Below are positions 48,323-54,737 of a stretch of DNA of 54,737 nucleotides, in pieces. The DNA comes from Candidatus Thorarchaeota archaeon (lineage in GTDB: Archaea; Asgardarchaeota; Thorarchaeia; Thorarchaeales; Thorarchaeaceae): positions 1 through 54,737 of the forward strand of contig SHMX01000011.1 of the NCBI GenBank assembly GCA_008080745.1, given 5' to 3'. Both the position numbers and the translations under genes were made by a program. The stretch's first letter is position 1. The number at the start of each line of letters is the position of its first letter. The notes beneath the pieces were generated by a model that saw only the letters and a program-made list of their open reading frames with translations, had not been told where the DNA came from and searched no databases.

Positions 48323-49321
48323 CTATATCTCAACTGCACCAAGAGAGGTCATATCCCCAACCACCTCAAGACCCGCGTTGGTGCCAGTTCCTTCAAAAAG
48401 TAGTCGACGTCCACTGCTAGTGAGTTCGTAAAAACGAATTCCAATCTCCGCAGTAAGGCTCTCAATAATACGTCCAGACATGGATCCACGTACTGGAGAA
48501 CGTAATGTCGCACCATCGGCTCGTGACGCATTAACTACAATGGCATGGTTCTTATCATGTACTTGGAAAAGTATGTTCTTCTCGGAGACCTGAATCTTTG
48601 ATAACCGAGCACCCGTGTAGGTTGTAAAACGGTATACCTTACCACCATACAGGAGACCAATCAGAAAACCTGCAAACTCAGTTCCAAACCAAGGGATTGT
48701 TGCAATTGAAGACGTAAACGAAATACCTTCTTCCCGGAAGTGATTTGATTGCATCCAAATCCATGATGTTGGAAATCCCTGTCCCCAGTCCTTTTCAAGA
48801 TAGCCACGACCCCCTGTGAAATCAATCTCGGAGCCATCAATAATCATCTTACCTTCTATCTGGTGGTCAAAGCTAAGGATTCCATGAAGGCATTGCATTC
48901 CAGGAATAAATCGGAATAGACCCATTGCCCCAGGAGATAGGAGATTTACCGGCCAGGGTATTATTCCTGAAAAGTGTAATTCACCCTCAACCTGCTGTTC
49001 ATCATTATTTACTGAGAGTGTGATTTTATCTAACGAAAATGTATTTTCATCAATTCGAACATGAAACGAATGTTTTGCACTTTCAAATGATGAGATTGGA
49101 AAACGATGATATGTAGCAGAAGCTGTATTGCCTGTTAAGACCTGGATAAAGGAATGCCGAGAGTTATCAAGCCCACCGAAACTCACCCCAGGAATTATTG
49201 CATACGAATTAGTACGGTCTTTATCAACCAATTTGAAATACCATCCCTCAAAATAGTCATTCATTTCAGGCCTTCCTTGATACATCTCAGGCTTCCAGTA
49301 GGTACGCAATGCATGAAACAT
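48323..49321 (-). CDS. Tocopherol-cyclase-like protein
   Basis: A 332-aa protein with the tocopherol cyclase family signatures: Y-F-E-G-W-Y-F-K near residues 23-30, and G-G-R-G-Y-L-E-K-D-W-G followed by P-T-S-W-I-W-M-Q-S-N-H at about 168-190. In plants and cyanobacteria the enzyme (VTE1) forms the chromanol ring of vitamin E. Archaea do not make tocopherol by any pathway visible here, so the archaeal protein probably acts on a different lipid or isoprenoid quinol. No signal peptide is present. ATG 49321 follows GGTG. It is the upstream neighbour of the DUF47/PiT pair on the same strand. Confidence 0.85.
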   Translation of the reverse strand: MFHALRTYWKPEMYQGRPEMNDYFEGWYFKLVDKDRTNSYAIIPGVSFGGLDNSRHSFIQVLTGNTASATYHRFPISSFESAKHSFHVRIDENTFSLDKITLSVNNDEQQVEGELHFSGIIPWPVNLLSPGAMGLFRFIPGMQCLHGILSFDHQIEGKMIIDGSEIDFTGGRGYLEKDWGQGFPTSWIWMQSNHFREEGISFTSSIATIPWFGTEFAGFLIGLLYGGKVYRFTTYTGARLSKIQVSEKNILFQVHDKNHAIVVNASRADGATLRSPVRGSMSGRIIESLTAEIGIRFYELTSSGRRLLFEGTGTNAGLEVVGDMTSLGAVEI

Positions 49322-49429
49322 TCTAACACCGTTCTTTTGAAATGGAACACGGTCTAATATCTACTATTTGGAAGGTACGCCGAACTCTTCATAGGTCAGT
49401 ACTTGCAATATAAAGAATGAGGATTTACG

Positions 49430-50245
49430 GTGGAAACTGGTCTGAAAGACAAACATGTTGTTATAACCGGGGCAGCTAGTGGAATTGGCCTAGAAACGAC
49501 GAAACGATTTCTTGCAGAAGGTTCTAGAGTGACAGCAACCTATCACAGTGATAAGAAGGGATTGGGAGATATTGTGGGGAACTGGACAAAACAACTTCAA
49601 ATTGTCAAAACAGATGTGACAGAGGAGGAGTCGGTACAGAACCTCTTCAACAGAGCAAATGATATCTTTGGCAGAGTAGATGTTACAGTTGCAAATGCCG
49701 GAATTGCCAATCATAAAGGTGTAGCAGTACAAGATATGGAACTTGCGCAATGGAAAGAGATTCTTGCCGTTAATCTAACTGGAGTCTTTCTTACAGCGAA
49801 ACATTTCTTCAAGAATCTAGAGAAGTATCCAAAAGAACATGGCACTCTCATCATGGTTGGATCCACTGCAGGGGTCTTTGGAGAAGCATGGTATTGTGAT
49901 TATGCATCAACAAAAGCTGGTCTTAGAGGACTTTTGCTAAGCCTCAAAAACGAGATACCCTATATCGCCCGAAAAGGAAGAGTCAATATCGTCAACCCAG
50001 GTTGGACAGTGACACCTATGGCGGAAGATGCACTTGATGAGGAGGAGAGTGTCATCAGAATACTTCAAACACTGCCTATGCGAAAAGTGGCTTTGCCGGA
50101 GGATATTTCAAATGCTATTTTGTACCTCTCCTCAGACCAACTAGCAGGACATATCAGTGGCCAATCCATCACAGTTGCAGGAGGAATGGAGGGGCGCGTG
50201 TTATTCAGTCCATCAGAAATAGATTCTTCCCGTGTAAGAGGTTAG
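49430..50245 (+). CDS. Short-chain dehydrogenase/reductase
   Basis: A 271-aa Rossmann enzyme with T-G-A-A-S-G-I-G-L (14-22), N-A-G near 90, catalytic Ser in V-G-S-T-A-G and Y-x-x-x-K (Y-A-S-T-K near 160). The cofactor-selecting region after beta-2 reads T-Y-H-S-D-K-K, which may favour NADP(H). The length is normal for a classical SDR. GTG start 49430 with GAGGA upstream. Only four bases separate it from the next gene, so it is cotranscribed with a methyltransferase. Substrate unknown. Confidence 0.9.
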   Translation: METGLKDKHVVITGAASGIGLETTKRFLAEGSRVTATYHSDKKGLGDIVGNWTKQLQIVKTDVTEEESVQNLFNRANDIFGRVDVTVANAGIANHKGVAVQDMELAQWKEILAVNLTGVFLTAKHFFKNLEKYPKEHGTLIMVGSTAGVFGEAWYCDYASTKAGLRGLLLSLKNEIPYIARKGRVNIVNPGWTVTPMAEDALDEEESVIRILQTLPMRKVALPEDISNAILYLSSDQLAGHISGQSITVAGGMEGRVLFSPSEIDSSRVRG

Positions 50246-50249
50246 AAAT

Positions 50250-51008
50250 GTGAGTTTCGATGAAGTTTCTATAGCATATGATAATTCGATAGATTGGAAA
50301 AAGAGACTTGATAGAGAGATACCATTCATCGTTAATACGCTACACGCTCCGGAGGAGAGCGAAATATTAGATATGGCATGTGGTACGGGACGTCATGCAG
50401 TAGAACTTGCTTCAAAAGGCGCAAATGTAACAGCATTCGATAACAGCATCTCTATGATTCATAGGGCAAAACACTTTGCTGAATTGCACAATGCACAGAT
50501 ACATTTTTTCGTTGCAGACATGATGAATATGAGTGAACATATTTCCAAATCCTTTGATTTGGTAATCTGCTTGGGAAATTCTTTAGCTCTCCTGAAAACG
50601 TGGAAAGAGGTAGAATATGTCATTCGTGTTGTTCATGATATCTTAGTGCAGGAAGGATCATTCATTTTTCAGTCTCTAAACTTTGAAGAGATTCTTCTTA
50701 GTGGGTTCAGATTGTTTCCTATGAAGAGTGGTGAAACACCCAGAGGAAATGAGGTAGTATTTGGACGATTCTTTGATCATATTCCCGGGTCTGATTATTC
50801 GCAATTGATTCTCTCATCATTCTTGAAGATGAGCAAAGACTGGGAAGTGAGAGTTGAAAATCGAAGAGTTCTTCAATTCAAAAGAGATCTTATTGAACCC
50901 ATACTAACCCGGACAGGGTTCAGAGAAATAGAGTTCTTTTCGGACTATTCAAAGTCCACATTTCATTCATCAAGCAGTCGTAATATGATTGTACAAGCAA
51001 AGAAATAG
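50250..51008 (+). CDS. SAM-dependent methyltransferase (class I)
   Basis: A 252-aa class I methyltransferase. Motif I is I-L-D-M-A-C-G-T-G-R-H (residues about 39-49), motif II acidic is T-A-F-D-N-S (62-67), and D-L-V-I-C-L-G-N-S is the motif IV region near 104-112. GTG 50250 follows GAGGT. It belongs to a two-gene operon with the SDR. The methyl acceptor is unknown; the SDR neighbour suggests a small-molecule substrate. It is convergent with the surface-protein gene, 4 bases apart. Confidence 0.88.
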   Translation: MSFDEVSIAYDNSIDWKKRLDREIPFIVNTLHAPEESEILDMACGTGRHAVELASKGANVTAFDNSISMIHRAKHFAELHNAQIHFFVADMMNMSEHISKSFDLVICLGNSLALLKTWKEVEYVIRVVHDILVQEGSFIFQSLNFEEILLSGFRLFPMKSGETPRGNEVVFGRFFDHIPGSDYSQLILSSFLKMSKDWEVRVENRRVLQFKRDLIEPILTRTGFREIEFFSDYSKSTFHSSSSRNMIVQAKK

Positions 51009-51012
51009 TCAT

Positions 51013-51945
51013 TCAATGATGATCAGATTGAAACTTTACTGCGATAACAATTACAACGGTAACTCCAATCCCGATAACTGCTATACGGGGGATATCAAAA
51101 AGAGGTGGTTGTCCCGGTGGAGTACTAGGCTGAGTTGTAGTTACAGAAGAGATATCAAATAAACCAATAGTGGGATCGTATTCTAAGGTATCTGAAAAGT
51201 AGGGAAAGCAGAAATATACCTGTTCACCATTATTCTGAGGGTTTGCACCATTGACACTAACATTTACTCCAACGTTTTTCGAATCGACTTGTGCTACTGA
51301 AGGATAGAGGAGATAGCCATTTCCAAAGGAAACATTTCCACTGCCCGGGTGAACTGTGGGTCGATTCATCTGACCAGTAGAATGTTGGCCCATACTGAGA
51401 ACAATTCCAAGGGCGAGACTATTGTTGGAATTATGCCATTCCCACCCAGATAGAATGATATCAAATTTCAAAGAGGCATTATTTGAAACATTAAGATGAT
51501 TAACCAAAGTTAGCTGAAGTTCAGGCTGCTGAGGGTAAAAAGTCCCGGATAAGCTAGTAAGTTGAAAATCTAACTTTACAACATCACCAGATTCCTCCTG
51601 TGTTACGAAATTGCTGAAAACCCATATTCCCGACTGTAGTGAAATGACAGGTCCAATCGGGGTATCAGCTGATTGAGTGTATACACCATCGTGGTTCGAG
51701 TCAGTATATTCAAACATTCGAACAAATAATACATGATAATCTGTATTATTTTCAACAATATCATAATAGGTGTAATGTGGAGAGTGAGAGCCCCTTAGAA
51801 AAAGTCCAAAAGCACCAAGTCGTGCATCAAGCCCCGATGAGTCTAATGTATACTGGATGGTAGTGGATGATGCAGCTACCAAAGGGAGCATCATCAAAAG
51901 AGTGAAAATGGTGACAGTATAGATCAACCTAGGTCTGGGGGACAT
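51013..51945 (-). CDS. Surface protein A, signal peptide plus C-terminal anchor
   Basis: About 310 aa. Signal peptide (about residues 8-25), extracellular beta-rich domain with many N-x-S/T sites, Thr/Pro-rich linker and a C-terminal helix (about 285-303). A D-S-N-H-D-G-V-Y turn resembles an EF-hand/dockerin calcium loop. It is paralogous to the protein at 53007-53951: shared T-D-Y-H-V-x-F, K-F-D-I-x-L-x-G-W-x-W, S-x-x-Q-H, F-G-x-x-Y, E-Y-D-P-T-I-G and I-G-V-G-V-T-V-V. ATG 51945 is chosen because a TATA box and palindrome end on it. It is divergent from the membrane winged-helix regulator. Function unknown; likely a cell-envelope protein. Confidence 0.75.
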   Translation of the reverse strand: MSPRPRLIYTVTIFTLLMMLPLVAASSTTIQYTLDSSGLDARLGAFGLFLRGSHSPHYTYYDIVENNTDYHVLFVRMFEYTDSNHDGVYTQSADTPIGPVISLQSGIWVFSNFVTQEESGDVVKLDFQLTSLSGTFYPQQPELQLTLVNHLNVSNNASLKFDIILSGWEWHNSNNSLALGIVLSMGQHSTGQMNRPTVHPGSGNVSFGNGYLLYPSVAQVDSKNVGVNVSVNGANPQNNGEQVYFCFPYFSDTLEYDPTIGLFDISSVTTTQPSTPPGQPPLFDIPRIAVIGIGVTVVIVIAVKFQSDHH

Positions 51946-51983
51946 AGTAACACACATTACTACCTTACTCAAATGCATATAAT
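51945..51983 (-). promoter_or_regulatory. TATA box and palindrome ending on the start codon of surface protein A
   Basis: On the minus strand the palindrome TAGTAA-TGTGTG-TTACTA (51962 down to 51945) ends with the A of the ATG start codon. The best TATA box (51976-51983) lies about 20-25 bases upstream of its centre, so the palindrome covers the expected transcription start. The paralogue has the same arrangement with another palindrome. An operator role is inference. Confidence 0.5.
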
Positions 51984-52040
51984 AAGAGTGCTTCCTGCGA
52001 GTTACAAGAGGAGTGGAACCAACTGGATAAAGATGCCATA

Positions 52041-52862
52041 ATGGACAAGATGTTTAGTGCTCTTGCCCATAAGGTTAGGCGAAAAATTATCGTCATGGTT
52101 GGAAATCAAGGTTCCGTGACATACACTGACCTTACCCAGTTAGGACTAGAACCAGGCACTCTTTATCATCACCTTGACATTCTTGTGAAATCTGAAGCAG
52201 CAATTCTCACCCAAGATAAGAATAAACAATACAGTCTCACCGACTTGGGGGAAGCTGCGCTAAATGTTATTATCCAGGGAGAGGATCAGACCTCATGGTC
52301 CATTAAGGAGAATAGCAGTTCCGATTCGATTCCTAGAATTGCAGCAGATATTATTGGAATGAAACCATTGGTGACAAGGGTGCAGAAGGACCCATGGAGA
52401 TTTCTAATCGAGATTCTTCTCTTCTTGAGCGTCTATGGTTACCTAGCATCGGAGGTAGAACTTCTACCATTTCTCTTGTTCTTTTTAGAAGGAAGCTATG
52501 TGTTGGGTCTAACGATTCTTGCATCTATTTCATCATGGATAATGACATATCTTCTGGTTGAATTCCTCTCCATTCTACTTCTAAAAAAGCGGGAACTGTC
52601 TCGCGGCCTATTCATGTCTGTACCGCTCGTATTTGTCCCCCATGTTGTAATCGAACTTATGTGGTTTATTGCTCCTACAAGTACTGCATTCACAGGATGG
52701 CCCCTTACAATCATATTGACAGGGATAATATCATGGAGTACCTACATACTTACTGTATCCGTTGCAAGAGCTAAAAAAGTGAGATTGTCAAGAGCAGCGA
52801 TGGTCACCTTGCTGGTCACTAATCTTAACCTGTTTATTCTGGCATTTATAGCAGGTTTCTGA
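52041..52862 (+). CDS. Membrane-bound winged-helix (ArsR-like) transcription regulator
   Basis: A 273-aa protein. Residues 1-80 form an ArsR/PadR-like winged helix (F-S-A-L-A-H-K-V-R-R-K-I-I, then L-E-P-G-T-L-Y-H-H-L-D-I-L as recognition helix and a beta wing at Y-S-L-T). Residues about 115-273 hold four to six membrane helices and no known sensor domain. Membrane-anchored one-component regulators of this type occur in archaea and could read membrane or surface state. It lies between two paralogous surface-protein genes, divergent from the first and 144 bases before the second, so it probably controls them. Signal unknown. Confidence 0.82.
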   Translation: MDKMFSALAHKVRRKIIVMVGNQGSVTYTDLTQLGLEPGTLYHHLDILVKSEAAILTQDKNKQYSLTDLGEAALNVIIQGEDQTSWSIKENSSSDSIPRIAADIIGMKPLVTRVQKDPWRFLIEILLFLSVYGYLASEVELLPFLLFFLEGSYVLGLTILASISSWIMTYLLVEFLSILLLKKRELSRGLFMSVPLVFVPHVVIELMWFIAPTSTAFTGWPLTIILTGIISWSTYILTVSVARAKKVRLSRAAMVTLLVTNLNLFILAFIAGF

Positions 52863-52964
52863 ATTTGTACGAGTAGAAATACAAAAAATCATGTTATTTT
52901 ACGGGTTTCGAGTCAACCTCGGGAAATCCCGAAGCGATGATTCAACAAATGCGGAATGGAACGA

Positions 52965-53007
52965 TTATATACTTATTTTAGTAAATATTATGTGGTGAAC
53001 CACCACA
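52965..53007 (+). promoter_or_regulatory. TATA box and palindrome ending on the start codon of surface protein B
   Basis: TTATATAC (52965-52972) is followed, about 20 bases on, by the perfect palindrome TGTGGTG-AAC-CACCACA (52991-53007). Its last A is the first base of the ATG start codon. It covers the expected transcription start and includes GGTGA, so it could act as DNA operator or as an RNA hairpin hiding the ribosome-binding site. Confidence 0.6.
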
Positions 53008-53951
53008 TGAAACACTCAAAAATTATGATTGCACTAGCAGCTCTTCTGCTATTAGCGACTGTCCCATTTGTTGCAGCACAGCAGAATGGCCCACAGTATA
53101 ATCACAGCAATGGTGTTGCCACCGTGACAACAGACAATCTTGGTCTAAAAGTCACTGCGGCAAATCAAGTACCACATTTCCACTTCTGGGATGCTAACGA
53201 TAGTACTCCTGGAACCGACTATCATGTTATGTTTAGCAAGTTTTTCGAGGCTAACGATACTGATGATGATGGTACATATACACCAGGGACTGACTCTAGA
53301 GTCTATGATCCACTAGTACTTCCATCATTAGGTTGGGAATTTAGTGGTTTTGAAACTGAAGGCGATCCAATTGATATGATACATTTCAATTTCACTTCAA
53401 CTGAAACCTTTACTCCCGGAGGACCTCCAACCTTAGCTGATAATGGACCTCCAGCGAGCATGGACATCACCATTAAGATTCTCGTACACATCGACCTAGC
53501 AAATGACAATGAAATGAAATTTGACATCATGCTAGATGGATGGGATTGGACCTACGATGATTCGATTCTGGTATTCCAATTCATAGTATCAGAGAGTCAA
53601 CATGGAGAGGAAAATGGTACTGCAGAGCCAACCAGCTTCCAACAAGAAGGAGCAACTTTCAACTTTGGCGAGGCGTACATGGAAGTAGCTCAAACAGCAG
53701 TTGCAGGTAATGAATCTTCCCCACAGACTGTTCAAGTTAGAGCTAGTCATGGAAGCTCAGCTGCAGAGGAAACAGGCGAATCTGTCTACATCTCCTTTGA
53801 AAACTTTGGTAATGAGTCATTATACTACGATCCAACTCTGGGCATAGGTTCAGATGGATTGGGTATTATTGATTACAATCAACTCTTACTCATTGGCGTT
53901 GGCGTGACAGTTGTTGTACTGATAGCCATTGCATTCAAGATGAGGAAATAG
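53007..53951 (+). CDS. Surface protein B, paralogue of surface protein A
   Basis: About 314 aa. Signal peptide (residues 5-25, ending V-A-A-Q-Q), extracellular domain with N-glycosylation sites, and a C-terminal membrane helix (about 288-309) followed by K-M-R-K. It shares blocks with the protein at 51013-51945, including T-D-Y-H-V-M-F, M-K-F-D-I-M-L-D-G-W-D-W, Y-Y-D-P-T-L-G and I-G-V-G-V-T-V-V. D-T-D-D-D-G-T-Y is a calcium-loop-like turn, and an E-S-Q-H segment is conserved. ATG 53007 is chosen because promoter, palindrome and signal peptide agree. It has a strong terminator. Function unknown. Confidence 0.78.
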   Translation: MKHSKIMIALAALLLLATVPFVAAQQNGPQYNHSNGVATVTTDNLGLKVTAANQVPHFHFWDANDSTPGTDYHVMFSKFFEANDTDDDGTYTPGTDSRVYDPLVLPSLGWEFSGFETEGDPIDMIHFNFTSTETFTPGGPPTLADNGPPASMDITIKILVHIDLANDNEMKFDIMLDGWDWTYDDSILVFQFIVSESQHGEENGTAEPTSFQQEGATFNFGEAYMEVAQTAVAGNESSPQTVQVRASHGSSAAEETGESVYISFENFGNESLYYDPTLGIGSDGLGIIDYNQLLLIGVGVTVVVLIAIAFKMRK

Positions 53952-53982
53952 TCTAATAAGACAAGATAGAACAATGTGATAA

Positions 53983-54028
53983 GACGGTCGAGGATTTCTT
54001 CGACTGTCATCACTAACTAATTTTTTTA
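53983..54028 (+). terminator. Hairpin terminator of surface protein B
   Basis: An 11-bp stem (GACGGTCGAGG with CTTCGACTGTC, two G-U pairs, 53983-53993 with 53998-54008) and a 4-base loop. A run of seven T follows at about 54021-54027. Confidence 0.65.
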
Positions 54029-54089
54029 ATTTATAACAAAAAATATTACGAGAGTAAAAACTCTCATAATATCTAGAGTAAGAATTTTA

Positions 54090-54374
54090 TCAGCGAAAGA
54101 GTACACTAAGTTGAATTCCAATCATAGATTCAGCTCCGTGCCTCTCGATAATGGTATGAGCAGCTTGAGATTCAACATTATAAAGCGTCTTTCTCATATC
54201 CATTAGATTAGGTATCCTGCAAACCAGACCCGTCTTGAGTAATCTTTTCAAAGCAAAAGCAACAGTTCTTGCAGGAATTCTAACCAATTCACGAATCTGT
54301 TTAGGATTCAATGGTCCTTTTCTAGCTAGTACATGAAGCACTTGGAAAGAACTATGAGGGAGGCTTTCAGACAT
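54090..54374 (-). CDS. Winged-helix transcription regulator (MarR-like)
   Basis: A 94-aa winged-helix protein. The core is V-L-A-R-K-G-P-L-N-P-K-Q-I-R-E-L-V followed by P-A-R-T-V-A-F-A-L-K-R-L-L-K-T-G-L-V, a helix-turn-helix plus recognition helix, then a wing with R-K-T-L-Y. ATG 54374 has GGAGGA seven bases upstream. It lies 12 bases after the small membrane protein gene, so the two are cotranscribed; a membrane protein coupled with a regulator. Targets unknown. Confidence 0.8.
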   Translation of the reverse strand: MSESLPHSSFQVLHVLARKGPLNPKQIRELVRIPARTVAFALKRLLKTGLVCRIPNLMDMRKTLYNVESQAAHTIIERHGAESMIGIQLSVLFR

Positions 54375-54386
54375 CCGTGATTCCTC

Positions 54387-54683
54387 CTATACAGCGGGTT
54401 TCGATAAAGACCTCACCCCCAGCCATAGAAAGGATATACCAGCAATGACAGTAATTACTGGCCCCCAAAGTGCAAATAGTAATTCAAAGCCAGTGGATCC
54501 AAGAATCAGTTCCAAGACCATGTCAAGATCTAAGATGGTGATAACTACGAGTACCATAATAGAGGACATCATTGCAAACATAGGTACCATGATAGATGTC
54601 ATAATATTTGCTTGATGTGCTGGAGATTTAGTGTCTTCATAATCGGGATTGTTCGCAGTAACCGTTGATTGTTTTATGGACAA
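54387..54683 (-). CDS. Small two-helix membrane protein
   Basis: Up to 98 aa with two membrane helices (about residues 27-52 and 60-90 from TTG 54683). The start is unsure: TTG 54683 lies inside the repeat-gene fragment that ends at 54637, so ATG 54602 may be the true start and would give 71 aa. It heads a two-gene unit with the winged-helix protein downstream. A sensory or accessory role for that regulator is possible but not shown by any motif. Confidence 0.6.
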   Translation of the reverse strand: MSIKQSTVTANNPDYEDTKSPAHQANIMTSIMVPMFAMMSSIMVLVVITILDLDMVLELILGSTGFELLFALWGPVITVIAGISFLWLGVRSLSKPAV

Positions 54684-54735
54684 ACTTGGACATGCCTAAG
54701 TAGTCCGTCCAGCAACGGTACTGGACTGATAGACG
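54637..54735 (-). CDS. C-terminal fragment of a repeated gene, cut by the right window edge
   Basis: From the window edge inward, a minus-strand frame reads W-T-D-Y-L-G-M-S-K-F-V-H-K-T-I-N-G-Y-C-E-Q and stops with TGA at 54637-54639. It matches the left-edge fragment in both DNA and protein, in inverted orientation. The upstream part is outside the window. Its stop lies downstream of the TTG start of the next gene, so the two reading frames overlap if that TTG is real. Confidence 0.45.
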   Translation of the reverse strand, partial: RLSVQYRCWTDYLGMSKFVHKTINGYCEQSRL

Positions 54736-54737
54736 TC

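Noticed and set aside
1-54737. CRISPR array, rRNA genes or full tRNA genes
   Set aside because: No regularly spaced direct repeats, no rRNA-like conserved blocks and no T-arm consensus were seen on reading both strands.

Overview
This window reads as a piece of an archaeal chromosome and is very probably a whole metagenome-style contig. Archaeal signs are: TATA-like boxes about 25 bases before short or absent leaders; 2-oxoacid:ferredoxin oxidoreductase; an Fpo/Nuo-like group 4 [NiFe] hydrogenase; tandem Lrp/AsnC-type regulators; and many signal-peptide plus C-terminal-anchor surface proteins. Starts are a mix of ATG, GTG and TTG, often preceded by GGTGA or GGAGG. Leucine-rich-repeat and TPR proteins, together with the A+T-rich composition, would fit an Asgard archaeon (Thorarchaeia-like). 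That placement is inference: no rRNA or classical marker is present. Both window ends cut into the 3' end of what looks like the same repeated gene, each copy reading inward, which is what an assembly broken at repeats looks like.

Layout. 1-2.2 kb: fragment of the repeated gene, korB-korC, and a small membrane protein. 2.2-6.5 kb: minus-strand hydrogenase operon in the order A-B-C-D-H-I. 6.6-11.8 kb: a 2-hydroxyacyl-CoA dehydratase system (activator plus two subunits) divergent from an acyl-CoA synthetase. 12-15.5 kb: radical SAM HemN-like protein, membrane-tailed alpha/beta hydrolase, gamma-carbonic-anhydrase-like hexapeptide protein. 15.6-19 kb: MetE-like methyltransferase, tandem Lrp regulator and adenosylhomocysteinase, a probable methyl-cycle cluster. 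19-24 kb: a decayed copy of the repeat, an EF-Tu-domain-2-like protein, a second hydrolase paralogue, a thioredoxin-like protein and surface proteins. 24.2-27.6 kb: an HTH-TPR-nuclease fusion convergent with a second tandem regulator. 27.7-32 kb: secreted protein, subtilase, MFS transporter and a structured leader-like element. 32-37 kb: small Cys-rich protein, FAD-linked dehydrogenase, metallophosphoesterase, ArsB/NhaD-type permease, a GC-rich structured element and a zinc-finger NYN RNase. 37-42.5 kb: bacterial-type short alanyl-tRNA synthetase, HExxH protein, MBL hydrolase, an odd zinc-ribbon membrane protein and a frameshifted small gene. 42.6-46.5 kb: nitroreductase, zinc peptides, acyl-CoA dehydrogenase with a ferredoxin, PAS protein and LRR protein. 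46.5-49.3 kb: PiT phosphate transporter with its DUF47 partner, and a tocopherol-cyclase-like protein. 49.4-54.7 kb: SDR and methyltransferase, two paralogous surface proteins flanking a membrane-bound winged-helix regulator, then a small membrane protein/winged-helix pair.

How it fits together. The metabolic genes describe an anaerobe that moves low-potential electrons through ferredoxin. KorBC, the group 4 hydrogenase, the dehydratase activator and the two-cluster ferredoxin beside the acyl-CoA dehydrogenase can all be joined through it. Acyl-CoA synthetase, dehydratase and acyl-CoA dehydrogenase suggest organic- or amino-acid breakdown via CoA esters. The most unusual parts are a complex-I-ordered module that keeps its nickel ligands, the surface-protein/regulator locus with palindromes ending on the start codons, two compact structured non-coding elements, and the HTH-TPR-nuclease fusion.
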